Source: Albifimbria verrucaria
Taxonomy: Eukaryota; Ascomycota; Sordariomycetes; Hypocreales; Stachybotryaceae
Assembly: GCA_020081605.1 (NCBI GenBank)
Contig: JAHREC010000011.1
Coordinates: 5,208,001 to 5,272,000, forward strand
Reading direction: 5' to 3'
Length of the DNA: 64,000 nucleotides
Part shown: piece by piece, positions 10,606 to 22,600 of the stretch
Layout of the letters: the number at the start of each line of letters is the position of its first letter
Position numbering within the stretch: the stretch's first letter is position 1
Notes under the pieces: model-generated
Told to the model about the DNA's origin: nothing
Database searches by the model: none
What the model saw: only the letters and a program-made list of their open reading frames with translations
Translations under genes and position numbers: made by a program

Positions 10606-11617
10606 GTCTGTCTTAGCCCTAAATGACCCAGATATCTCCTATATGAGGATTCTCGCGGCGGATGAGTGTCTTTCTTCAAGCACTATAAGGGTCACAGTAT
10701 ACAGTAAAGTAGGGTTATAGAGGGTGATACTATACTCATCTCATAGGATGTGCGGAGGCTCCAACACCGTACCAGTCTCCACAACGTCTTAGTCAATATC
10801 TTGATACATAAAATAACTTAATATTGCTCTATCGATGCTGGATATGCTATGTGGATCTTTGTAAAATCACTAAATACTGGGACTTCTATCACTAGCTAAT
10901 TTACTAGCTAGCTAAAGTCACTAGGTTTTCCCGGTTGTAATTGGATCCGATCCATGCTCGATACCTAAATGAAGCCTTCGCACACTCAATGAGATATAAA
11001 TACTCAAATATTGATACATGTTCGAAATGAATCACAATTGGTAGAAAAGGTTACACTAATGACTGATGTGAATTCAAATTCAAGCATTATAATACCAATG
11101 ATCTGGACGATGATAGTCTAGGCTGAATGTTGCTCTGTTCCGAGCAGAGACGACTTTGAGTCGGATGTGATTCAATCTAACACAAGCTATCTAGCGGATG
11201 TTTAAGCAATGCAGACAGATTGGAGTGATGATGTCATTAACACGTTGGATCCAGGCCACGCTTTTGGTATTCTTTCACGAGGTGGCCAGCGAGTCACTTC
11301 TGTTTGACAGTTTACAAGCCCAATCACTGTCTGGCAGTAGGGGTTCTTGATATCGCGAGCAGCTTCATGAAGGCTTCAAATAAGACCTAGGATGTGAACG
11401 AGAAGGGCTAACGGTCCCTTGGTCAGGCCGAGACCCTCGCTCTCAGCGCTGCTGGAGGCGACACTTCCTGGCGGACGATCATCCAGCCATGGATCATGGA
11501 TTGCTCCAGGTGATTCTTATGTATTATCATGCCTGCCCTCTTACAGATGCTGTGCCATTCGGCAGCATAAACCCCATCGCATGCTTCCTCAGACACGGAC
11601 TGCCTTCAGAGTAACCT
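10606..11617. other. Intergenic region between convergent genes
   Basis: This is AT-rich 3' flanking DNA of the exopolygalacturonase and the convergent threonine-rich protein gene. No gene or clear repeat is seen. Confidence 0.4.
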
Positions 11618-12779
11618 TCAAATAACTAGGAGAAGTGAAACTCTGTGGTTTCCCTGGTAAATGAGTGGTACCGTGCTTCCTGCCTGGATTATGGAATAGC
11701 TGTTGCCGATGCTTCCAACCTGGCAAGTCAGAATGCTGTTCGCATCGATAGTGCACTCAAATGCCCTGCGAGTTGTCGCCACAGATGGGTCAATGAAGAA
11801 GAGTGCCAGGGCATTACCATTGACATCACCCTTGGCAACCTTGTTTCCATACCAAAGAGATCCATCGGGGCGTAGAGTCAGTGTCAGAGCCGCCGTAGCA
11901 TCGGTGGTGTACATGGCATAAATCAGTGAACCAGCTTCGTATTTGCCAAGATGGCCTGGATCTCGCCCTTCGACCTCAAGGGAAACCGTAATGGTGGACG
12001 TTGGCGAAACGACCTTTGTCGTCGTTGTCGTTGTCACGGTTGAAACTGTAACTGCTGGCCCGGTCACCGTCTCGGTGATAGTCTCATCGTAGATAACAGT
12101 ATTGGACGTTGCGACAATAGAGGTTTCGTACACTGTGGTCCATGCAGTGGTGGGTTCGGTCACCGTGACCGTGTTGACAGGTAGAGTAATGGTTGAAGAA
12201 GCTGCGGAGACTCTGATACAAGAGCAGGCACTTGTGTAACGCACGACACCGGAACAGGCGCTTGCATAGACGGGGATGGTGGCGGAGACAGCGCGCTTCT
12301 TGACCGTCAACGGGTCAATAGTGATGGTTTCGGTTGAGGTGTAGACGGTCTCGGTGGGAGTCTCGTGGACCGTCGATGTGAAGGTATCATGGACGGAGTT
12401 CGTGGTCGTGACCTCGTCGACAACAGTTTCGGTAGATGAAATAGTAGAGTAAGCTGTGGCAGTTCTGCCGGGTTGTTAATGTCTGGGGGCTTGACGATCA
12501 CGTTCATTTGCAGAGGAAGGCGTACTCTTCTGCAGGAGTAACTGTCACTACTAGCCAGGCCGAGCAGTCTTGCTGAGCTTGCGACAATCTTGTCTTTGGA
12601 GATGTGGCTCGGAGAGCTGAAAACGAAACCGGTTAGTGGTGGGTAGGTCATAATTGAAGGGTCATGTCGGACTAGAACAAACCTCGCAAGCAGTTATCGG
12701 CGTTGCAGATGTTTTGGGCGACCAACGCAGAGACGGCAACTGCCGACCCCAGGGCTGCAAGGTAAATCCTAAGGAGCAT
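11618..12779 (-). CDS. Threonine-rich secreted protein, function unknown
   Basis: This is a secreted or cell-wall protein of unknown function. It begins at 12779 with a signal peptide (MLLRIYLAALGSAVAVSALV) followed by a short cysteine-containing head (QNICNADNCLRAL). An intron follows NCLR, with its donor near 12680. The middle (about 12200-12470) is rich in Thr, Val and Ser and includes VKKRAVSATIPVYASACSG, which holds a KKR Kex2-like site and cysteine pairs. A TTTTTT stretch separates it from a C-terminal globular part with GKYEAGSLIYAMYTTDA and LTLRPDGSLWYGNKVAKGDV. The frame changes near 12520, inside the head domain, which is likely a sequence error. Similar heads occur in uncharacterised ascomycete secreted proteins. 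An adhesin or wall-associated role is a guess. Confidence 0.6.
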
Positions 12780-12856
12780 CGTGATTGATTCTGGTCCAGT
12801 TCCCTACTTGACAAATGAAGTCCCGAGCATCATGATGGTGCGGGCGGATTTGCGTG

Positions 12857-12864
12857 TATTTAAA
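12857..12864 (-). promoter_or_regulatory. TATA-like element upstream of the threonine-rich protein gene
   Basis: On the minus strand the sequence reads TTTAAATA, 77 bases before the start at 12779. Distance and composition fit a core promoter element. Confidence 0.35.
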
Positions 12865-13866
12865 CCGCAAATCCAATGACCGAGGTTCGCTCTTCATCTC
12901 CCACCAGCATGGCCCCAGTGTCGGGACTATCGAATCCTCGCTACGCCTCAGCTCAGTTCAGAACCGTTCAGCGGGAGCTGTTAAATAGTTGTGAGCAAGC
13001 CAGATAGGGCCCTTGGTCGAACCTTGCATCCCTGTCCGGCTTTAGGCACTCTGATTGATGGGTTAGGCTGCTCCACTGTCCGAATATTGGCTTTTAGCAG
13101 ATGATCTAGTGAGTGCTAAAAAGACGAAGCTGAAGCACGATCTCAAATTTCGGAAAATAACTCCGATTTTGGACCAGGGGTAGTGGATCCAGCAACAGGC
13201 AGCCCTGATCTCCGGCCCTTGTCCTTGGCTTGGCGACTCGCATGGACCTGTCTTACATATGCTCACTGTGGCGTCTACGCGTGCCCCTGTTGGATATTTA
13301 GTGTATCGAGAACGGCACCTACGAGGTCCCTTTTGCCCACACACATTTATCTTGCTGTCGAGGAAAGCGTCGTGGTTCATGTGTCATTGCAAGTTCTCTA
13401 TGAGGTCAAACCTCCCATGAACGCAACACGCTCAGCTGGTGCCTGAAGTCCAAATAGAGGTTTGTTCAATGCTCAAATAGTGTCATTGACATTTCCTACC
13501 GCAGCATAGAAGACGGTGATATCGTCCAATCATGCTTGAAGGCCCTAGAGATAAGCTTGGCGAACCGTAATCGTAAAGTCTTGTGCAAGTGTAGGGTAGT
13601 GAACCAATGAATTCTAATCAGGATTGTTGTAGGGTAGCTGAGGTGAGAGCTCCCCATTATCTACTGTGCGGACTGAGCACAGCAAGGACAACAACGGGTC
13701 GGCTAATTAGGAAAGTGGGCAGTTAAGTAATCATAATATTGTATTTCTTAGTTTAACACTGCTCAAGTTGTTATTCAAAACTTGAACTTGCTACGAATTT
13801 ATTATGGTTATGCTCATTCACTCTTGGCGGTTGGGAATCGGACAGAACATTCTCCTGCCACATCGA

Positions 13867-14319
13867 TTAAATCTGTTGTGCAATGAGACCATTATCCCTT
13901 ATGCACTCTATAGTCTCATTTTCCTCCGCTGTTCCAACCTCTCCCACTGTTATACCGAGCGCACTTTCTAACGCTACTTCAACTCGTACATTATCAGCAT
14001 CTTGCTTAGCTAATTCCTCAAAAGCCTTCTAGGCTCTTCGAAAGTTCCTAGACACGGCACCACTATCCTGTCCCATTAAGTTTGGACTGAAAGCCTCCCT
14101 AGAAATGAGGTTATCGTTGTCCCGAGTTGACCCACCCTCAGCTATACTATCATATCTAAGAGGCAGATTTTCTATAACTTCGCGCGTCTCGATCTCAGAC
14201 TGCAGTTCAGAATTAGTTGAATGACGAATGGGAAATGTAACAATGATCATACTGCGTGGCCGGCCGGTTTTACCGCAACAAGTACAAGGGTGACCGTAGA
14301 CAGTAGTTTTTGTAGACAT
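13867..14319 (-). pseudogene. Unrecognised small ORF with one internal stop
   Basis: A minus-strand frame runs from a Met at 14319 to a TAA at 13867-13869, about 150 codons, with a single in-frame TAG at 14029-14031. Both sides look like one continuous protein: a cysteine-bearing start (YGHPCTCCGKTGRPRS), a charged middle and an acidic helical end (KAFEELAKQDADNVRVEVAL). The family is not recognised. The low-complexity charged C-terminus resembles the tail of transposon-encoded proteins, but no terminal repeats are visible. Confidence 0.3.
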
Positions 14320-15349
14320 AATCCTGGTAAGGCATTAGATCGAACCCGTCTCACATCACTTTAAATTCAAGACTTAACTCAAGAGGGTAATATTTCGAGC
14401 ATAGCAACGGCAACTCCCGTTACCCAATCATTGGCGAACAGCCTCGCAGTGTAACCTCAGCTACCAGGAGGCGGCCACGCGTGGAGCGAGCTTTACGTAT
14501 TCGCCAAGGTTGATGCGGATCTAAGGCTAAACAATCGGCTCAACACCATCAACAGAAAGCGGACGATCGAATCGAGATAATTACAAAACTCTGCTCTATT
14601 TGGTTCTCTAACCGTAAAGCAACAAGCCCATAGCCCCTTTTCTCAGACAGCTCATATAGTTTACTTCAAAGCGTACTGCTCGATTTACCCAAAGGGTCCC
14701 CGCTCAATCTCTTCCACCATAATATCGCAACGTACGCTGGGCTTGGGCATCCTAGGCGCCGGTGTGAGTTATCGCGTGAACCCCTTCTGGGATCTCAAAC
14801 CTGGAACTATTAATTACGCCTAGCAAAGGAAGTCTTCTAAGTATACTAAGTTTATAGGCAAAAACACACACCACACCCCGATCATAGAGAATAATAAAGG
14901 AGATCACGATAAAAGTCGGGGCTTCGATCATCCATTTCATCGAAGAGCCTTCCAAGAAGTGATATCAAAAGGAATAAAATTGCGTGCCTGCCTATTGTCT
15001 TGGACATAAGGTCCCTAGATGTATATATCTCCTAGGCAGTTCGTAGGCACCACTCATGTAGCTGCCCCATAGCACCAGATTTCGCCGCACGGTGCCCGTC
15101 CTATTCAAGCGAACGAGCAGGGAAACCACACGAAGAGTTTGATCACATTCCTTGAAGCCAGTCTTCATAATACTCAGCCTTCATACTTGGACGTTCTTTA
15201 CTGCATTGGCAGCTTCGTCCCCTTCAAAATCTGCATATTCCCTGTAACACGTAGTATTGCAGGTGATATTTATCACTTGCATCGAAGAAGTAATGCAACC
15301 AATAAAAAGAATGGCCCAGGACGGCAGGTCTTGTAGCTTGGTATCAGTG

Positions 15350-15560
15350 ACTAGATATTCCAACCCAGCTCTAGGGTAGAGGCCGGGGGAGCTTTCCGTA
15401 AAGCTCCTGTGCGTTGACTTTCTGTCCAGTGGTAAGGATTTCATCACGGAAGATCAGGTCGTGGCGGTCCCGATACATGCAGCATTGAATCTGGAACACA
15501 GGCCACATCCTTTTGGCCGCAGATCACAGTGTAGACACTCTCTGTCAACTACCAACTGTT
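15350..15560 (-). pseudogene. Unrecognised coding trace
   Basis: A minus-strand stretch gives protein-like sequence, including RDRHDLIFRDEILTTGQKVN followed by AQELYGKLPRPLP and a stop. Hydrophobic open frames lie on either side (15181-15447 and 15545-15829, minus). No family is recognised and no complete gene can be assembled. Confidence 0.2.
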
Positions 15561-16714
15561 CTTGGTATAGAAAAATAGGAAAGCCGGATTATACCCGAAG
15601 TATCCGTTTCGGGCAAGGGAGACAGTCCCTGGATAAGCAGCCTCAATACACCATCAGAGGTCTTGCAGACGGGCCTGAGATACATTTCGTAGTGTGAGGA
15701 TAGCAGCTCTGACGGGCTGCGGAATGAGAGATTGGGAGGAGTATGCAAGGTTGATGATGGAAGGATGCCAAAGAGGTGGGCGAGCCCTGAGTTCCACGCT
15801 GGGGAGCAGACACCGAAAGTGGGTACCACGGCGACACAGTAGGCTATACCGAAAGCAAGGCCACTAGGAGCGTGTACAATTATGTGGTCTAGTATAGTAT
15901 ATCAAGAAGAGATTGTCACTTCGAACAATTCGCCGAATAATAAAATTCATGACGAGAAGATTTTAATGAGGGAGGCAGTGCTCATAAGCGGTCCACCTCT
16001 ATAGTTTCGTTATCTAGGTATATGGTTCTGTAGATAATGGACAGCCCAAGCAAGAACCGTTGCTAGACACCCACAACACGCCTACTGTATAATAACCAGT
16101 TGAACTGTTCCACCCATATTTGGCTTTAGAATGTTAGTTAAGCAAGCAGATGCTTAAGGTATTAGCTTGATCTATGTCAGAAATTGCCCGGCCTGGCAGA
16201 AGAACACAATTTATAAGGCGGACTAGACTGAAAAGCGAAGCTGACGATGTTCACAGGCTCTTTTTCTAGACCCACCACAAGAATATAATTGGCTACGTCG
16301 TAACAAACAACAGCAAAGGCCCACAGTTCGACATGATTGACCCACAAGGACTGTCCCCTCGCATAGGAGGCTGACGGGCGTATAGCCTCACCCCATGCCG
16401 AGTGACCCGAGGAAGTATGATGTATCGAGTTCGAAGTTTTTAGCGGAAGATCTTGGTATACCAGTTGCAAAATATATTTAAATACAACACCAATGCCTTC
16501 GTGTTTCATCTTTTTCTTCGTCTTGTTTCTTTTTGTGTCAAAAGTCAGCAACGGTCGGCCTCTATTTTCTATTCACTTCTCACTCTTATCCATTATACAT
16601 TTCCGCTCCTTAATATTTCTTGCTTTACATTTCTTACTTATTTCATTTGACTGAATAAATCTAAAACATATATACGTGACTGCCCTTCCTGAGGGCAGGT
16701 CGGAAGGAACAAAG

Positions 16715-18684
16715 ATGGCTAAAATCTCAGGCACTTGGTTTTGCTTCAGCCTTCTGGCCAGCACGTCTTTCGCATATCCTTACGATAGCAAGGATATAGT
16801 GCCAAAAGCCGTCACATCACTCGATCTTCGAGCCTTGCCAGACTCACCGAGCGGTAACTACGCACCAATGGTCGTTGACTGCCCCTCCAACCGACCAGAG
16901 ATCCGTTTGGCGGAGAAACTATCAGAGCAAGAAGCTTCATGGCTAAAGAGCCGCCGCAGCAACACGGTAGAACCACTACAATCGCTTTTAGAACGTGCAA
17001 AAATACCAAATTTTGATGCTAAAGGCTATATCAATAGTATAAGCCATAACACCACGGCTCTTCCAAACATTGGCATCGCTTTATCCGGAGGCGGCTACCG
17101 TGCACTGATGAACGGTGCTGGCTTCCTCAGCGCCGCAGACTTGCGCAACGATGCCAATGGCCCTATAAATGGACTGCTACAAGCCTCGACCTACGTCGCC
17201 GGTCTTTCAGGTGGTAGCTGGCTTCTCGGCTCTGTGTTTGCAAATAACTTCTCTACCATCCCTGATCTACAGCGCGGCGATAAAGACTCGGCCCTCTGGC
17301 GCTTCGATCGCTCAATTTTCAAAGGGCCCAAGGAATCCGGCATTGGTGCTCTCAATACTGTTGGATACTGGAAAGATATCGTGGAGCAAGTTGGAGAAAA
17401 AGGACTCGGTTGGGACACATCTATTACTGACTTTTGGGGCCGTGCCTTGTCTTACCAACTCGTTAACGCACCCGACGGCGGGCTTTCATATACTTTCTCC
17501 TCCATCGCAGACACCCAAGACTTCAAGGACGCCAAGACACCTTTCCCGCTCATCGTTGCAGATGGCCGAGCCCCAAATGAACATGTGATTTCCATTAACG
17601 CAACCGTTTATGAGTTCAACCCTTACGAGTTTGGCAGCTGGGATCCAACAACCTATGGCTTTGCGCCCACACGTTACCTTGCTTCGAACTTTACCAATGG
17701 CGTTGTTCCAAAGGAAGGCAAATGCGTTCGCGGGTTCGACCAGATTGGCTTCGTAATGGGCACTTCATCGTCGCTATTCAATCAGTTTCTCCTTCGCAAC
17801 GTTACAGCGGTGGGTGAGGACGTAGGCCTTCCCGACTTTTTGGTTGAAGCTGTTGAAAAAATCCTCAAAGAACTAAGCGAAGATGAGAACGACATCGCTC
17901 AGTACGCGCCTAATCCTTTCTTCGGCTGGAATCCGTCATCCAATAACGCCAACACGAAGCAGTCCCAACTAACATTGGTAGACGGCGGGGAGGATGGACA
18001 GAACCTACCTCTTCATCCCCTCATTCAACCCATGCGTGGTTTAGATATCATATTCGCCGTCGACTCGTCCGCAGACACAGATAATAACTGGCCTAATGGT
18101 ACAGCCTTGCGGGCGACCTATGACCGTGTCGGCACTAAAATCGGCAATGGTACCCTGTTCCCAGCTATCCCATCTGCCGAAACTTTCATCAATGAGCGAC
18201 TTAACCAGCGTCCTACTTGGTTTGGCTGCAATGCGGACAACTTTACCGACTCTAAGCACGATAGTGTTCCACCGCTTATCTTTTATATCCCAAATGCCCC
18301 TATACCACGCATAGCAACGTGTCGACCTTTGATCCGGCCTACCCCACTGAACAGCGCGACGCCATCATCCGTAATGGGTTCAACGCCGCTACTCAAGGTA
18401 ATGGAACCGTGGACAATGAGTGGCCTGTATGTGTGGCCTGCGCTGTCCTCAGTCGCAGCTGGTGGAAGGCCGGCCAATCTGCCCCTGACGCCTGCAGCAA
18501 ATGTTTCCAGCGTTACTGCTGGAACGGCACAGTCGATGAAGTCCATGTCCAAGATTACAACCCATCCTACATCATTGGCGCCGATCAGAGCAAGGACAAG
18601 GATAGTGGCGCTTGGAGTAGGTTACATATGGGTGCCTCGTGGCTGGCCGTGAGTTTGACTACCGCGCTTGCTTTGGCTATGTAA
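16715..18684 (+). CDS. Phospholipase B (lysophospholipase), GPI-anchor type
   Basis: This is a secreted enzyme that removes acyl chains from phospholipids and lysophospholipids, with a cPLA2-like catalytic domain. It starts at 16715 with the signal peptide [20 protein letters not shown]. The oxyanion region is [17 protein letters not shown], the nucleophile serine sits in [13 protein letters not shown], and the catalytic aspartate is in [17 protein letters not shown]. Many Asn-X-Thr/Ser sites and a cysteine-rich end ([26 protein letters not shown]) match fungal PLB. The last residues ([17 protein letters not shown]) are a hydrophobic GPI-attachment signal. It has no intron. One frame break lies at the CCCC run 18297-18300; one added base joins the two parts into a protein of about 655 residues. 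The activity is involved in nutrient acquisition and, in some fungi, host tissue damage. Confidence 0.92.
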
Positions 18685-19656
18685 TCGTTTAGATGGAGAA
18701 TGGCGAACAGATGGAACTTGGAGGACTTTTAATAGAATTTTGGACGGCCAATTAATGGAGACGCGAGACTAAAATAGTAAGCTTGGAAATGCGTGACCAG
18801 CAATTCATCCAAAAGACGTTTAGGCCTGTAAATAAAACAGAATAGTCAAACTTTGGTTTTGCCTATGATGCTGTCCTCCTAGCCATAGGAAAGTCTCTAT
18901 CGCCGACTCAACACATGCTTGACTTAAAAGTGCCTGCATTGTTGTCGCCACTAGCTTTCACAAGTCAGCTCTACGTCAGCCGACCGAAAGTGTCTCCTAT
19001 GTATTAATTTATCAGATATTTCGCGTATTTCGACCGTAAGGGAAACCAGGGCCGAGCCAATGAACTGACGCCAAGGACTGCCCTCATGAATTCATGCCAA
19101 CCTGTGTATGGGAGTCTCAGGCACATGGGCTGGGATTTGCGCGGAGACCAATGTGACCTCAGTGACCATTTTCAGCCCGCCCACCTTTCATCAAGTCTTA
19201 ATTGCCTCTATTCCATCAACGTCATAGGTTCGATGCCGCGCAAGCTGCTCGTGATTCAACACGAAAACGCCAAAGGCGCAGCGAGCAGGAGCTCTCCAAT
19301 CCGCTCCGAGCTAACTCTGTGTGGGGGCGATCTTTCATCTTCGCTGGGACGCCCCACAAAAGCGCGGTATGTCGGCCGTCCGAGGGGCCGCTCTCATCTC
19401 CCTAGAGGAGTACAATCTTGGCGCCGATTACAGATTTGAAGTTTATAAGAGGTTTCTTGGATATTTTTTGCCTCTATTAAGGCCGTAAGACTAGGTTGAT
19501 GCATCTTCTTACTCCTGAAGTATATTATTGCACCATTTTCTATTAATTCTTTCCCTCTTTGGTGCTGTGTTGATATATTTCCTTTCACATTAATTTTAAA
19601 CAGACCACGACTTTCGAGTAGCATACAGGCAACTTCGAAATCGAAGCTCTTTCCCC
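18685..19656. other. Intergenic region upstream of the ABC transporter
   Basis: No gene is seen. It holds the phospholipase B 3' end and the ABC transporter promoter, with a pyrimidine-rich leader at 19490-19560. An open frame at 19086-19439 has no recognisable content. Confidence 0.4.
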
Positions 19657-22600
19657 ATGGGCCTCAATAGTCAAACCACGCACGAAATGAGTACGCAACC
19701 ACCACCCCAGGCTGATCAATTGATCATGATGGAAGAAACCAAGGCCACATCAACAAGCACATCAATAGACCACTCGGAACAAAACGAACAGCCTAAAGAC
19801 CGGGGCGGTGTTATGGTATGTAAAATCCCAGAATCCTGGCAACGTACATAGCGACTGATCCTTGATTGTGCAGAGAGTGTTCCAGTACAGCGACCCGATT
19901 GACTATCTCCTCGAAGCTGTAGGAATCATCGCCGCCGTCGGTTCAGGCGTAGCACTGGCTCTAGTAAACCTTGTTATGGGTCGCTTCATTAACGTCTTGT
20001 CTGGCGCGAATATCGCGGACGGATTACCATCAGGTTACATGAACCAGGTTGAGAAATACTCGTGGGTCACATTCGAGGAACGCTAGTGTTGTACTGCGTA
20101 GCGTCGAGCTGACAAACTATGGCGACACAGATTGTACTTTGTTTACATAGGAATTGCGAGGCTCGGTTTGACATATATATACTCGACTTTGTTCACTTGG
20201 GTATCTTTAAAAATCACCCGTAATATACGCCACCAATTCCTCCGCGCAGCTCTCTCGCAAGAAACCAGCTATTTTGATGGTGTCAAAGGAGGCTCTATAT
20301 CGACACAAGCGGCGGCAAACGGCAGACTCATCCAATCTGGCATTTCTGAGAAACTCGGCCAGGTCTTTCAAGCACTAGCTACCTTCGTGGCCTCGTTCGT
20401 GATTGCCTTCGTCAGCCAGTGGAAGCTGACTCTGATCGTTCTCTGCGTTTGCCCGACAATAATCATTATTATTGGCGGCACCGCCTACCTTGACTCGAAA
20501 GTCGATGCTAAGATCATACAGAACAATGGACAGGCGGGAAAATTCGCGGAGAGTCTATTTGGAAGCATCAGGACGATCCAAGCTTTTAACCTGAGGCCTC
20601 GATTAGCCAAAGAGTATTCCCAGTATACACAGAAGACCAGAGACCTAGCCAAAGTAAAGAACTGGCTCTATGGAATTATGTTTGGGGCAGAATACTTTGT
20701 CATCTTTGCTGGTATGGGACTTGCTTTCTGGCAAGGTGTGAACATGATTGCTAGAGGCGAGAGTGGCGACGTTGGTACAGTATTCACGTACAGACTCCTT
20801 GTTTCTTATTCCCATTTGCTCTCATACACATTTACTGCATACTGACGATACATGATTCCAGAGTTTTGTTCTCAGTCATTATTGCTGCCACTTCCATCAA
20901 TTCACTGGCTCCCCATTTGCTCGCTTATGGTCGGGCTACCACTGCTGCCAACGAGTTATTTGTTCTCATTGACAGAAAGTCGGAAATCGACCCTTTCGCG
21001 GATACTGGCATCAAACCCCGAGCACGGAGGGCAACATCGAGATTGAAGGCGTGGACTTTTCATATCCTAGCAGACCTGATGTGCCTGTGTTGCAAAATTT
21101 TAGTCTAGCTTTTCCAGCCGGGAAGGTCACAGCTCTCGTGGTGAGTAATGCTGCAACGCCTATACTTTTACTGCTTCTCTAACTACAATGGAACACAGGG
21201 CCCAAGTGGATCTGGGAAAAGCACCATAATTGGCCTACTTGAAAGGTGGTATAATCCAGTCAGCGGCACCATCAAGTTGGATGGAACAGATATCAGCGTC
21301 TTGAACCTTCGTTGGCTCCGAACAAATATTCGCCTGGTCCAGCAAGTAAGATAAGGACTCGATACCGTTTTTTGGAACAGTACATTGATATGAATCTAGG
21401 AACCTGTATTGTTCAACGGAAGCGTGTTTGATAATATTGTCTATGGTCTTGTTGGTACCAAATGGGAGTTCTCGTCAAGGGATGAACAGTTAGCCATGGT
21501 CAAACAAGCAGCGAAGACAGCATTCGCCGACGGGTTCATTGAGAAATTGCCACAAGGCTACGATACTCGAATTGGCGAAAAAGGTGGCTTACTATCAGGA
21601 GGCCAGAAACAACGTCTTGCTATTGCGCGCAGCATCATTTCTGAGCCTAAAATCCTACTTCTTGACGAGGCGACGAGTGCCCTTGATCCTCACGCAGAAG
21701 GAATCGTTCAGAAAGCTTTGGATCGGGCATCGAAAAATAGAACAACGATTGTTATTGCTCACAAGTTGAAGACAATCCAAAATGCCGATAAAATTGTCGT
21801 GTTGTCTCGAGGCAAGATTGTGGAACAAGGCAGACATGAGGAACTCATGGAGTTGGGCAATGTATATTCTCATCTCGTGAAAGCGCAAGATTTGTCTGCC
21901 ACAGCTCAAGATCAAGTGTCAGTTGTTCGCGCAGAAGACAAGGCAGATGACACAGGCCCTCACAAGTTCGAAACTTCTGCTACGCGTAGCAGCGTGGAGA
22001 CACAAAAGTCTATTAACCTCAAAGATCGGAATGATTTTTCTCTTTATGAAAAGACCAACTTGGTTCGAACAGTCTTTAAACTGGTAATGTCATCTTGGGA
22101 CTTGCGATACTGGTATTTGGTAGTTTTGGCTGCATGCGTTGGAGGAGGTGAGTTCAACTAGAACCAAGACCACTCCTGACGATTATCGACTAACATGCTT
22201 CCCAGCCGCGGTCTACCCTGGCCAAGCTCTACTTCTGGCCAATGTGCTTGACATTTTTCATCTCCCGATATGGTTGAAAAGGGCAATTTCATTTCGCTCA
22301 TGTTCTTTGTGATATCCCTTGGCTGTCTAGTGATGTATTTCGTCATGGGTTGGGCGACAAATATTATAAGCCAGGTAAGTAGGAAACCAAAAATGATCCT
22401 AGAGGGTACTCCCTAACTTCAACATTTACAGGAGCTTCAAAAACGCCTGCGAGACGAAATCTTTGACAATACGCTTCGGCAAGATCTTCAGTTCTTTGAC
22501 AGGCCTGAAAATACAGTTGGGGCTCTCACCAGTCGTCTATCCTCATATCCTGAAGCCATCTATGAACTAATGGGTTTCAACATCGCCTTGATACTTATGG

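Larger units (their letters stand above)
12780..16714. other. Four-kilobase gene-poor region with decayed coding traces
   Basis: No intact gene can be supported. Two minus-strand traces that look like former coding sequence are listed separately (13867-14319 and 15350-15560). Other open frames, such as 16177-16551 (minus) and 14752-14955 (minus), have no recognisable content. The last few hundred bases are the phospholipase B promoter, with pyrimidine-rich tracts at 16500-16650 typical of fungal promoters. Confidence 0.4.

Noticed and set aside
9205..11270. Identical 15-base word CCACGCTTTTGGTAT at 9205-9219 and 11256-11270
   Set aside because: One or two such matches are expected by chance in a 64-kb window and the flanks do not match.
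16177..16551. 124-codon minus-strand open frame upstream of phospholipase B
   Set aside because: No motif, atypical composition, and it covers the promoter region of the phospholipase gene.
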